Source of the DNA: Gammaproteobacteria bacterium
Lineage (GTDB): Bacteria > Pseudomonadota > Gammaproteobacteria > Methylococcales > Methylococcaceae
Reading direction: 5' to 3'
Assembly: GCA_009922685.1 (NCBI GenBank)
Contig: RFVA01000025.1
Span: 1-33,947, forward strand
Length of the DNA: 33,947 bases
Below, in pieces: positions 1 through 7,750 of the stretch. Positions within the stretch are counted from its first letter, which is position 1. Each line of letters begins with the position of its first letter. The notes beneath the pieces were generated by a model. The model was not told where the DNA came from, searched no databases, and saw only the letters and a program-made list of their open reading frames with translations. Position numbers and translations under genes: made by a program.

Positions 1-172
1 TGTAGTTTCTTGATTTCATAACCGGCTTTTCTTGCACTTATCCGGGATTTTCATCTCAAATTAACTGACTCTATAAAATCACTTTTTCCCACATTAATTG
101 CACAGGGCGGTTTTCTTTCTCGCATTAACTGATTTTATCGAGTTGGATTTCTCGCTTTATTTGATTCTATCC
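1..172. repeat. Transposon left end with four transposase-binding-like repeats
   Basis: Four related ~18-base units occur at about 4-21, 59-76, 123-140 and 153-170. They share a core like TTAACTGATTCTAT: copies 2 and 3 both begin ATTAACTGA, and copies 1, 3 and 4 share TGATT. A shorter related word, TATAAAATC, occurs at 72-80, again at 208-216 and at 3482-3490. Multiple short repeats behind a TGT terminus are typical of Tn7/Tn402/Mu-type ends. The role as transposase sites is inferred. Confidence 0.5.
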
Positions 173-206
173 TACGCCCACAAACCATAAATTGAAGGCG
201 TGAGCT

Positions 207-1175
207 TTATAAAATCCCCAGCTTATGGATTTCCTTGTTAAAATCCTCAGCCCGTGCCGCTGGCAATTGTCCGTTGAAATACGCCTTGATTTCGCCCCGC
301 CTGGCATTCAGATGTTCGCACAAAGCCGTAGTGTTATACCCATGCCGGGCTAGTTTGGGTTCCAGCGTATTTAAGTCGGGCGATAATATGTTTTCGACAA
401 TCTCCACATCGACCGGTTTTGTGCCTGTGGTGGCACCCTTGATCAAGGCGAGCGTCAGGTAATGGCAGATTTGCAATGGCGTGATCAGCCGTTCCGCCAA
501 GAGATTGATCGCGTCGGGCGTCACGATGTCATGGATAGCTGTTTTCGGTTTGCTGCAATGCGTTAACACCCATTCGATATACTTCTGTTTCTGTTGCCCC
601 CAACTGTCCAAGCTAAACAATTTAGCCCGCGCACCGATTTCTTCCATGGTCGGCTTGTTGAGGTCATTGCCCAGTTTTGGGTGGCCGACCATGATAATGG
701 TCAAGATGCCTTTGGCATCCTCTATGGTTTCAATCAATTGTTTTAGCGCAATCAAGGTGCGCCAATGGAGGTCATGGGCGCCATCGATGAAGAACGCGAT
801 AGGCTTGTTGATTTTACGGATCAGTTCTTGGAGTTTCCTTTCCCTGATCTCGGCTTGGGTAGGTACCTTAAAATCCTTGGGGGTGGGCAAATCGGCGAAT
901 AGCGCGGCATATAAGGTGTTGATGTTGACGCGGCGCTTATCGGTCGCCAACGACTTGGCGACAACCACCTGGTTGTTTTTCTTTAAGCCATCCTGAAAAT
1001 GCCGGATAACCCGAGTCTTGCCAACGCCGACGATGCCGGTCAAGGTAATGATGCCGCCTGACATGACGGCAGCTTCCAGGCTATGCAAAACACTTTTAAA
1101 GGCTTCGGTCTCAAAGTAATCGGCCTTATCCAAATCCTTAACCAAGCCATAGTATTGCATCATTTCACCGTACAT
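207..1175 (-). CDS. Transposon AAA+ ATPase (TniB/ExeA-like)
   Basis: The 322-residue protein is an AAA+ ATPase of the TniB/MuB/ExeA type, which in such elements activates the DDE transposase and helps choose the target. The Walker A motif is GIVGVGKT (about residues 46-53) and the Walker B stretch is IAFFIDGAHD (about 125-134). The ATG overlaps the 3' end of the transposase gene by 11 bases and is preceded by a strong ribosome binding site, GGGAGGTGA, so the two genes are translationally coupled. The length is normal for the family and the gene is intact. Confidence 0.85.
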   Translation of the reverse strand: MYGEMMQYYGLVKDLDKADYFETEAFKSVLHSLEAAVMSGGIITLTGIVGVGKTRVIRHFQDGLKKNNQVVVAKSLATDKRRVNINTLYAALFADLPTPKDFKVPTQAEIRERKLQELIRKINKPIAFFIDGAHDLHWRTLIALKQLIETIEDAKGILTIIMVGHPKLGNDLNKPTMEEIGARAKLFSLDSWGQQKQKYIEWVLTHCSKPKTAIHDIVTPDAINLLAERLITPLQICHYLTLALIKGATTGTKPVDVEIVENILSPDLNTLEPKLARHGYNTTALCEHLNARRGEIKAYFNGQLPAARAEDFNKEIHKLGIL

Positions 1176-2844
1176 CAGTCACCTCCCGAAGCCCGGTCGA
1201 GCTTAAAGTAAAATACGCGCGAATTTTGTCCAGCACAGTCTTCTTGTCCAATGTCTCATCGAGGATCGTATTGATGGCGGCTATTTGCAGGTCGGTCAAC
1301 CGGGACAAGGGTTTGCCGAGATAATCGGCAATGGCAGTCTTGGCATCCAGCTTGTTTTTGAACGTGGTAGGTTGCAGGAATGGGCTGTCATCGAACGGCA
1401 TCGATTTGGGTTTTTCCATCTGAACTATATTGGCTTGGGCCAACAGAGCTTGGTCGCTGCCGTTAATGCCGGACAATGCTGAACGTGGCAGGCTGATCGT
1501 TTTGGCCAATTCCCCGATCCGATCCGCTTTAAGCTCAACGCTGCTCTTTTTGTGTTTCCGGAACTTGCCGAACGGGATCGGCCCCTCTTCAGGATAGAAA
1601 GGCCCTTGTTTCTCGTCATTGAACTCAACATAGAGTTCGTTATCAAAAAGCCCCCAAAGCAAGGTGATGTCTTGCCCCGCCATGTCATGGCTTAATTGAT
1701 AGCGGATGCCGTCAATACCGACGCAGGCGTTGCTGTCCGCCTTGCGCTGTTCCGGTTCACGGGCGAAAGTGCGGAAGCGATCCCATGAACACATTTCCCT
1801 AAACCCTTGCGACGGCAGGTTTTGTAGCCAATCCTCCATACGGGAATGGTCTTCATAGCGGTGATCCATCGCGTTATATTCCTCTAAATACCTGTGTAAC
1901 CAGGTATTGGCTTCTTCCAGCGTTTCCGGCTGCTGGAGATGGTAAAGGGTTTCCAAGGAAGATTTGATGGTCAGGAAAGAACGTTCCACTTTGCCCTTGG
2001 ACCGTGAGGTGGTGCGCCTTCCATCACTGCCCCTTGGCATATGTACCCGCACTTCGATGCCCAGTTGCTTCATAACCCACAAGAATACCCGGCTTTTAGA
2101 CACCGGACCGGCATCCATATAAATGACCGAAGGGATGCCTTGGAACGGGTTGTTCTTGTCCTTCTTGGCGGACATTGCATTAAACAGGAACAATAGCGCG
2201 GTCATCGCGTCTTCGCCTTTGACCACATGGTATTCCTGGTAACAAACCCCGCTCCGGTCATCGGTAACACCAGCCAAAGCCAGATATTCCGGTCCCTCTT
2301 TTAGCGTTTTTCCGAAAAATTCCGGCTTTTTCAAGTCTGACGGCGAGAAATCAAATTGCCAGCACTCATTGCTAAAGGTTGCCTGGAAGGGAGTCCAGGG
2401 CGGCTCTATGCTTAGGGTGCGGTTGTCGTATCCCCATTGTTTCAGATAACGGCTGACCGTGCTGAGTTTGAGCAGGCCTGATTCGACTTTAACCAATCCC
2501 TCCTCCGTTTCAATGCCCGACTTTTCGAGGACTCCAATACAAGCCTTGGTCGATAAGCGCCGTCCTTTTTTGCTGGTCGTCCGAAGTTTCAGCGCCGCAA
2601 TCAATTCACAGTAACGGCGCATGTCTGTTTCGGGCAGGCTTCTTGATTTATTGTAATCGCTGCGGTGGGTCAAATAAGGCAGTTGATGTGTACGCAATTG
2701 CCGCCGGACGGTGGATGCCGAAACCCCGAACGCTTCGCAGGCTTCCTCAACAAGGTCTTTGCGTTGGGCATTCCTGGGTGACAGTGCGTCCAGTTGGTTT
2801 TGAAGTGCCAGCAGCACCTCAAAAGGGATGCGTTTACGCGGCAC
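1165..2844 (-). CDS. DDE (rve/Mu-type) transposase
   Basis: The protein has about 559 residues. An N-terminal helix-turn-helix region is followed by an RNase H-fold integrase core and a Mu-type C-terminal domain. Likely catalytic acidic residues lie in WQFDFSP, IYMDAGPVSKS and KGKVERSF, matching a D, D(x)nE triad. A longer frame reaches 2970, but its first 42 codons lie across the 3' end of the resolvase gene. The GTG at 2844 (reading VPRKRIPFEV) overlaps the resolvase stop by 11 bases and is the better start. It catalyses strand transfer for the element together with the downstream ATPase. Confidence 0.85.
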   Translation of the reverse strand: MPRKRIPFEVLLALQNQLDALSPRNAQRKDLVEEACEAFGVSASTVRRQLRTHQLPYLTHRSDYNKSRSLPETDMRRYCELIAALKLRTTSKKGRRLSTKACIGVLEKSGIETEEGLVKVESGLLKLSTVSRYLKQWGYDNRTLSIEPPWTPFQATFSNECWQFDFSPSDLKKPEFFGKTLKEGPEYLALAGVTDDRSGVCYQEYHVVKGEDAMTALLFLFNAMSAKKDKNNPFQGIPSVIYMDAGPVSKSRVFLWVMKQLGIEVRVHMPRGSDGRRTTSRSKGKVERSFLTIKSSLETLYHLQQPETLEEANTWLHRYLEEYNAMDHRYEDHSRMEDWLQNLPSQGFREMCSWDRFRTFAREPEQRKADSNACVGIDGIRYQLSHDMAGQDITLLWGLFDNELYVEFNDEKQGPFYPEEGPIPFGKFRKHKKSSVELKADRIGELAKTISLPRSALSGINGSDQALLAQANIVQMEKPKSMPFDDSPFLQPTTFKNKLDAKTAIADYLGKPLSRLTDLQIAAINTILDETLDKKTVLDKIRAYFTLSSTGLREVTDVR

Positions 2845-3466
2845 GAATCTTGTCCTGTTTAGGCCGGGTGATGCCGTGCTTGCCCATCCAGTTGCGCAAA
2901 TTGGCGGAGGTGGTGCCATAGCGTCCGGCAATAAAAAATAGGGTTGCGCCATTTGCCAGCAGGGCTTCAATTTCAGGACGGAACGGATCGAGCTTACTCT
3001 TGCCCGGCCCTTTAGGGCGACCTAACTTCATACCGGCGGCTTTCTTTGCACGCAAGGCTTCTGTTGTGCGTTGCGAGATCAAATCGCGTTCGATTTCGGC
3101 GGCCATGGAAAACGCCATTGCGACGATCTTGCTTTGGATGCTTTGGTCAAGCCGCCAATTGCCTTTCACCGAATAGACATGGACACCGCGTTCCATCGCA
3201 ATCGACAAAATTTCCATGCACTCCAGCATACTTCGCCCCAAGCGGGACATCTCGCTGACCACTAAATTATCTCCCTTTTGAAGGTCATCGATGACTTGGG
3301 CAATCTTGCGTTTGCGCCAGGATATTTTGCCGGATGCTTTTTCCTCGATGAATTTGACCTGACCCAAGTTATGGTGATTGGCCAGCGCCAGAATATCCGC
3401 CTTGTTTTTCTCCAAGTCCTGGTCTGCGGTCGATACCCGCAAATAACCGATAGTTTGTGCCATCAT
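2834..3466 (-). CDS. Serine resolvase/invertase
   Basis: This 210-residue serine recombinase begins IGYLRVSTADQ, where the Ser is the nucleophile, and carries the EMSRLGRS motif, a long E-helix around MAAEIERDLISQRT and a C-terminal helix-turn-helix. The start is one of two adjacent ATGs at 3466 and 3463 behind a short AGG. Upstream in-frame codons lack family similarity. It probably resolves transposition cointegrates, like TniR of Tn402-type elements. It is the first gene of the overlapping resolvase-transposase-ATPase operon. Confidence 0.85.
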   Translation of the reverse strand: MMAQTIGYLRVSTADQDLEKNKADILALANHHNLGQVKFIEEKASGKISWRKRKIAQVIDDLQKGDNLVVSEMSRLGRSMLECMEILSIAMERGVHVYSVKGNWRLDQSIQSKIVAMAFSMAAEIERDLISQRTTEALRAKKAAGMKLGRPKGPGKSKLDPFRPEIEALLANGATLFFIAGRYGTTSANLRNWMGKHGITRPKQDKIRAA

Positions 3467-3480
3467 CTTGCCTAAAATGC

Positions 3481-3529
3481 CTATAAAATCATCAAAGGTA
3501 ATGAAAACCCTAAAAACAGGTTTTATAAT
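3481..3529. promoter_or_regulatory. Candidate resolution (res) site or resolvase operator
   Basis: Just upstream of the resolvase start, CTATAAAATC at 3481-3490 faces GGTTTTATAA near 3519-3529, giving an AT-rich inverted repeat. TATAAAATC also recurs at the other end of the element. Resolvases usually bind such sites beside their own gene and autoregulate. This is a pattern-based suggestion only. Confidence 0.3.
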
Positions 3530-3535
3530 AACCAA

Positions 3536-3750
3536 AAATGGATTGAAAACACAGCGCTTTTCTTCAACTAAAGCGGATAGTAAAAACGTTCGTTTTTAAT
3601 GATGTTTATTGCCATCATAACCCCCCAAAAAATTCAAATGCAGTTGGCAAACACCGACCCAATAAACCAGCTATCGACCTTCCGTTTCTTGATGGATAAT
3701 TTGCATTATGTTGTCATATCTGACTACAATAATCGGAGCAAGGCGGACGT
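3536..3750. other. Spacer between transposon and toxin-antitoxin gene
   Basis: No ORF with family similarity was found. The stretch is AT-rich with two small inverted repeats: AAAAAC/GTTTTT near 3583-3598, and ATGATG/CATCAT just after it. The promoter of the next gene lies at its right end. The right end of the transposon should lie in or near this stretch, but no copy of the left terminus is recognisable. Confidence 0.4.
3701..3730 (+). promoter_or_regulatory. Promoter with overlapping operator for the fused toxin-antitoxin gene
   Basis: A sigma70-like pair is visible: -35 TTGCAT at 3701-3706 and -10 TACAAT at 3725-3730, with an 18-base spacer. An inverted repeat, TGTTGTCA at 3709-3716 and TGACTACA at 3721-3728 (7 of 8 positions paired, 4-base centre), overlaps the spacer and the -10. 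That is where a HigA-type antitoxin would bind to autorepress. The binding is inferred from position and symmetry. Confidence 0.55.
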
Positions 3751-4341
3751 ATGACAGAAAAGACAAGGCTGATTTCATGGATCAAGGCGGCTCGGAAGGA
3801 TTTTGAAGATTTTCCCATGTCGGTGCAGATAGAAGCCAACCGCGCACTGACTGTCGCGGCGGAAGGGCGTAAGGCCGACAATGTGAAACCGTTAAAGGGC
3901 TTCGACGGCGGTATTATGGAAATTGTTCTGCGCCACAGAGGGGATGCTTTCCGAGTCGTTTATGCTGTCCAGATTGGGGAAGACATATGGGTGATCCATG
4001 CTTTCCAGAAAAAATCGAAGGAAGGCATTAAAACGCCAAAATATGAAATTGATCACGTCTTTGCCGATTTCGGTCACCCTAATGCGGAAGTTGAACAACT
4101 GAAGGCATTGCTGGCCGCCGAAATAATTGGTGTCCTGGATGACCGTGCGCTGACGGTGCGTAAAGCAGAAGAGCAAACCGGCATTGCCGCCGCCGACTTT
4201 TCGCGCATCCGCAAGGTGAAGCTCGACCGCTTCACTATTGACCGCCTGATGACAATCCTTAAACGTCTCGATCAGGATGTTGACGTGAGGGTAACTGTCC
4301 GCCCGCACCACGCAAGTGGGATCAATCCACACCTTATATAA
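3751..4341 (+). CDS. HigB-like toxin fused in frame to HigA-like antitoxin
   Basis: This 196-residue ORF joins two proteins that are normally separate. Residues 1-101 match a RelE/HigB toxin of the phage Gp49 type: LISWIKAARKDFEDFP at the start, then FRVVYAV and IWVIHAFQKKSKEG. Residues 102-196 match the HigA-type XRE antitoxin that usually follows: VFADFGHPNAE, a helix-turn-helix at about 134-157, then LDQDVDVRV. Compared with free-standing partners, the last ~10-15 toxin residues and the first ~10-15 antitoxin residues are missing at the joint, around base 4053. The simplest reading is an in-frame deletion that fused a toxin-antitoxin pair; a functional fusion is possible. An overlapping promoter and operator lie just upstream. 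Confidence 0.8.
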   Translation: MTEKTRLISWIKAARKDFEDFPMSVQIEANRALTVAAEGRKADNVKPLKGFDGGIMEIVLRHRGDAFRVVYAVQIGEDIWVIHAFQKKSKEGIKTPKYEIDHVFADFGHPNAEVEQLKALLAAEIIGVLDDRALTVRKAEEQTGIAAADFSRIRKVKLDRFTIDRLMTILKRLDQDVDVRVTVRPHHASGINPHLI

Positions 4342-4768
4342 TAACTACTGTCAGAAGCACCTTCGTTGCCAGGCATGCAATCGGCATCAATTTGTTCTAC
4401 AAAGCCGGAGGCTAAACTGTTTTGATTTTTCTTCGTTGGGATTGCAGCCTACTGCTGTCACATTAACAAAGCTGCCACTCGAAACAGATAAATATTTTGT
4501 TTTCTGATCGCCTCCTCACGACCCAAACCGGACGTAGAAAACTATCCCATTATTTTCCGCATTTTGGACATCCAAACGTCAAAAATCGAGCAACGAGAAT
4601 TGTCTAGACCGTTACGATCCAAAGAGACTGAGGATCGTATTCAGTCCTTACTGTCTGCAAGACATACGCAAATTTTGTTGTGTGTTTGAAAAATTAGAAG
4701 TACTTGGTAATCCATCCTAATGTTCTTATTAGAGGGTACGGCTGCCGTTGCTCAGATATAATTATTTT
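4342..4768. other. Gene-poor stretch, possible zinc-ribbon transposase scrap
   Basis: No convincing gene was found. At about 4334-4400 the plus strand reads YCQKHLRCQACNRHQFV, a two-CxxC-like pattern resembling the N-terminal zinc ribbon of IS1-type InsA proteins. It has no start and no continuation, so it is at most a remnant. Around 4787-4807, just to the right, is a GACCTGTCCCC word similar to dispersed repeats in other proteobacteria. The rest shows no recognisable feature. Confidence 0.3.
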
Positions 4769-4810
4769 TCAATATTTATGCAAAATGAAAGACCTGTCCC
4801 CAGTAGTGTC

Positions 4811-5026
4811 TCGCAGGCGCTCCTCCAGCATCGGAAGCACCGGCGCTAAGGATGGTGAATGTTCCATCCTTAGTGAGCGTTTCTCTGGGGCATGTGTTAT
4901 CTTGATCCAGCCGGTGTGCTTGCCGATTCGGACGGTACGGGCGTAAAACTCGTCCGTAACTAACTCTATGCCTTTAATTAAGCGAGCTTTCAGGAACTCC
5001 AATGTTCCTGTCCAATAAAAAGGTGG
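4811..5026 (-). pseudogene. alkA: alkA fragment (3-methyladenine DNA glycosylase, N-terminal domain)
   Basis: The minus strand reads PPFYWTGTLEFLKARLIKG and then TVRIGKHTGWIKITHAPEK and SLAPVLPMLEERLR. This is the AlkA N-terminal domain as found in AlkA and Ada-AlkA glycosylases. A stop codon lies directly before PPF, and the similarity ends at RLR, before the helix-hairpin-helix and the catalytic Asp domain. Only ~72 codons of a ~200-300 codon gene remain. It is a relic of a DNA alkylation repair gene, cut on both sides. Confidence 0.65.
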
Positions 5027-5052
5027 TTAATAGGGATGATCAAACTGCACAC

Positions 5053-6270
5053 CTAACGTATACATAGCCATAAAAAAACATCTACAACCGCGTTTTTCTG
5101 CAGAGAATTATTCTCACTTACTATAATATAACCATCAGTATGTGCTGTGGATGAAAGCATATGAGAGCTTTGTTTAATTACCGGTTCAATTACGGGTAAA
5201 TCTGATTGAATTGAATATTTCAATTTCACACTCATTAATTTTGTCCGATCGCCTGTGTTTTTTATCTCGGATTGAATGACAGCCTTTTTCACCGGCCATT
5301 CAAATTTTCTACCCGACAAATAATTTATTAATGGATTCACATAATGTTTGAAACACAGGTAAGCTGAAACAGGATTCCCGGGCAACGCCATAAGCAGAGT
5401 ATTTTTTTTCTTGGCAAAAAACATCGGCTTACCTGGTTTTTGTCTGACTTTCCAAAACAACTCATTAAAACCACATTCAAGTGCCATATCACGTACATGA
5501 TCATGTTCGCCCATGGAAACGCCGCCTGAAGAAATGATAAGATCACTTTGGCAATCTGCATTTAATAGAACCTCTTTTGTTAATTGAGGATCATCTTTTA
5601 CATGAATTACTTGCCTAAGTTCCCCGTTTGCTTCAATGACAGCGGCTCTTAACATAGGTGAGTTGGAATCTCTAAGTTGGTGACTCTCTGCTGTTTGGTC
5701 AAAAGGAACCAGTTCGCTGCCAGTTGTAATAATAGTCACTGTTGCTTTTCGGTACACTTTAATTTCTGTTATACCAAGAGAAGTTATTAATGCAAGTTGG
5801 CCCGATCCAATGACAGTTCCCGGTTGTAATAGCTCTGCGCCCTCCTTAAACTCTTCTCCTGCAAACCGTACATGTTGGTGTTTCTTGTTGGCTGCCAAAA
5901 TATTTACCTTATTGCCATTTACTTCACATTGTTCAATGGGAATAATAGTATCCAGGTCTTCCGGAACAATTGCGCCAGTGCTGATTCGATAAGCAGAATG
6001 AGGCACTGTTTTTTCTCCTACCGGAAAACCTGCGCTGCTTTCTCCGGCAATAGGTAGCACGACGGGATCATTTTCTTTTGTTTTTTCGACATCCTGCCAG
6101 GAAACAGCAAAGCCATCCACAGCACTGTTTGTATAAGGGGGTGAAGAGATTGTTGCTAGCGTCTTTTCGGCAAGAACATAGCCAAGAGAATCAGATGTTG
6201 AAACAACGCCTATTTTTCTAGCAGGTATATTTTCCTTAATTATTTCAATAGCTTGATTTATGGATATCAC
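5053..6270 (-). CDS. moeA: Molybdopterin molybdenumtransferase MoeA
   Basis: The 405-residue MoeA inserts molybdate (or tungstate) into adenylylated molybdopterin, the last step before the cofactor is used or extended to the dinucleotide. Family landmarks are SPPYTNSAVDGFAV near the N terminus, the MPT-binding stretch SGGVSMGEHDHVRD, and KPGKPMFF followed by ALPGNPVSAY. The length is standard. The GTG start overlaps the stop of the moaC-mogA gene (GTGA), which implies translational coupling. It is the last gene of the minus-strand cofactor cluster. AT-rich codon use sets it apart from the flanking transposons. Confidence 0.93.
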   Translation of the reverse strand: MISINQAIEIIKENIPARKIGVVSTSDSLGYVLAEKTLATISSPPYTNSAVDGFAVSWQDVEKTKENDPVVLPIAGESSAGFPVGEKTVPHSAYRISTGAIVPEDLDTIIPIEQCEVNGNKVNILAANKKHQHVRFAGEEFKEGAELLQPGTVIGSGQLALITSLGITEIKVYRKATVTIITTGSELVPFDQTAESHQLRDSNSPMLRAAVIEANGELRQVIHVKDDPQLTKEVLLNADCQSDLIISSGGVSMGEHDHVRDMALECGFNELFWKVRQKPGKPMFFAKKKNTLLMALPGNPVSAYLCFKHYVNPLINYLSGRKFEWPVKKAVIQSEIKNTGDRTKLMSVKLKYSIQSDLPVIEPVIKQSSHMLSSTAHTDGYIIVSENNSLQKNAVVDVFLWLCIR

Positions 6271-7199
6271 TTTTTTACCCAGCGTTTTTCTTCATCATGT
6301 CCGCCACCCCACAGCATAGGGAAAGCATGTAAAAGTCCGGGGAAAAGTGCTTCCATACTTTCCTGTGCCCCTTTGGAACTTCCAGGTAAATTAATGATTA
6401 ATGTTTTGTCGCAAATGCCAGCCAGCTCGCGTGACAACATCGCATAAGGTGTGCGTTCTTTACCATGGCGGCGTATAGTCTCAGCTAGACCAGGTGCTTC
6501 TTTTTCGATGACTTTGGCCGTTGCTTCCGGAGTTATGTCTCTATGGCCCAAACCCGTCCCACCGGTTGTAATAACCAGATCAAAATGTTCATCTACTAGT
6601 TGCCGCAAACGATTTGATATTTGGTCTGAATCATCGGGTAAAATTTCATAGACAGGAACCGAGAGGTCTTCATCTTCCAAAAATAATTTGATGATTTTTC
6701 CGGATGTATCTTCGCGGTTTCCGGCATATGTTGAATCAGAAATAACAAGAACAGCCGATTTTAATGGTTCGGCAAAATATTCTTTAAAACTGCTTTTGCC
6801 TCCCTTCTTCTTAATTAGTTTTATATCGGAAAAAGAGATGTTTTCATCTAACGGTTTAAGCATATCGTAGACGTTTAACAGCGCCCCTGTAACTGCAGCC
6901 ATAGCTTCCATTTCAACACCGGTTTTCCAGATTGCTTTTACTTCCGCTGAAACTTTTATGGTATCTTTGCCGATATCAAAACTTATACCCACCCAATCCA
7001 CAGGAAGAGTATGACAAAAGACGATCCAGGCAGCTGCATTTTTCGCAGCGGTTATGCCTGCTGCCCGTGCAACCTGTAAAACATCTCCCTTGGGAACAGT
7101 TTTTTCAGTCACCCGTTTTATTGTTTCCGAATTAGCCGTTAAAATTCCTTCGGCTTTCGCATATCTTAATGTGCTGAATTTTGGACTAATATCGATCAT
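6267..7199 (-). CDS. moaCB: MoaC-MogA/MoaB fusion, molybdenum cofactor biosynthesis
   Basis: The 310-residue protein has two enzymes in one chain. Residues 1-~155 are MoaC, cyclic pyranopterin monophosphate synthase (for example CHTLPVDWVGI and GVEMEAMAAVTGALLNVYDM). Residues ~160-310 are a MogA/MoaB molybdopterin adenylyltransferase with the TTGGTGLGHRDITPEA loop and NLPGSSKGA. One chain thus covers an early and a late step of the pathway. Such fusions are known, notably in Bacteroidota-type genomes, so the cluster may have been acquired from there; that origin is inference. The start is the ATG at 7199 with a weak ribosome site. It overlaps moeA by four bases. Confidence 0.9.
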   Translation of the reverse strand: MIDISPKFSTLRYAKAEGILTANSETIKRVTEKTVPKGDVLQVARAAGITAAKNAAAWIVFCHTLPVDWVGISFDIGKDTIKVSAEVKAIWKTGVEMEAMAAVTGALLNVYDMLKPLDENISFSDIKLIKKKGGKSSFKEYFAEPLKSAVLVISDSTYAGNREDTSGKIIKLFLEDEDLSVPVYEILPDDSDQISNRLRQLVDEHFDLVITTGGTGLGHRDITPEATAKVIEKEAPGLAETIRRHGKERTPYAMLSRELAGICDKTLIINLPGSSKGAQESMEALFPGLLHAFPMLWGGGHDEEKRWVKK

Positions 7200-7314
7200 T
7201 TTGTATTTGTATTTTTAAACTATTTATTTTGCTTTTGCATATAATTGAGTAAATTACCAGAAAAATTACATTTTCAATTGACCTGGCATTTCCCGACAAA
7301 AATGTATTTACAAG

Positions 7315-7746
7315 TTATTCCTGAACCCAGTGCACAGATTCATCCTCCATGATTTCTTTTTTCCAGATGGGAACTTTGTGTTTAATACCTTCAACAATCT
7401 GTTCCATCGCTTTAATACTTTCATTACGATGCACGGAAGAGCAAAAAACAAAAAGAGATAGTTCTCCGGTTTTTACCAATCCGGTACTATGATATATGTG
7501 CAGGCATTTTAAGGACCATTGCTCAAAAGCCTCTTCACGAATTTTTGAAAACGCTTGGTTAGCCATGTCTTCATAAGCCGAGTATTCAATTCCGGCCACA
7601 TGTTTGCCCACATTTTCATCAGCGCGCACCTGCCCGAGAAAAATGGAATGGGCGCCTATGGCATGTTTAGCGCTATGTTTTGCTATCTGCTCACCGATAA
7701 AAACTGGATCGATAGCTCCCTGGATAAAATAATTTTTGGCGTTCAT
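7315..7746 (-). CDS. moaE: Molybdopterin synthase catalytic subunit MoaE
   Basis: The 143-residue MoaE, with MoaD, transfers two sulfurs to cyclic pyranopterin monophosphate to make molybdopterin. Seen are the substrate loop FLGQVRADENVG, the YSAYEDMA segment, the SSVHRNESI stretch, and the C-terminal KHKVPIWKKE that carries the catalytic lysine of the family. It starts four bases after the moeB stop, with an AGGAAAA ribosome site inside the end of moeB. The 115-base gap to the next gene contains no obvious terminator. Confidence 0.93.
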   Translation of the reverse strand: MNAKNYFIQGAIDPVFIGEQIAKHSAKHAIGAHSIFLGQVRADENVGKHVAGIEYSAYEDMANQAFSKIREEAFEQWSLKCLHIYHSTGLVKTGELSLFVFCSSVHRNESIKAMEQIVEGIKHKVPIWKKEIMEDESVHWVQE

Positions 7747-7750
7747 GGTT

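Larger units (their letters stand above)
1..3540 (-). mobile_element. Tn402/Mu-like transposon (resolvase, DDE transposase, ATPase)
   Basis: Three overlapping minus-strand genes (serine resolvase, DDE transposase, AAA ATPase) form the core of a tni-type transposon. The window starts at a plausible terminus beginning TGTAGT, followed by four copies of a short repeat in the first 172 bases. I could not find a matching right end, so 3540 (just upstream of the resolvase) is only approximate. No tniQ-type targeting gene and no passenger genes are visible inside. The identity as a transposon is secure; the boundaries and family are inferred. Confidence 0.7.

Noticed and set aside
3701-3730. TGTAGT read on the minus strand from 3728, resembling the left transposon terminus TGTAGT
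   Set aside because: Only six bases match, the following sequence differs, and the region is better explained as the promoter/operator of the toxin-antitoxin gene.
4787-4807. GACCTGTCCCC word as a REP element or insertion sequence end
   Set aside because: A single copy in the window without a paired repeat; it cannot be supported from this sequence alone.
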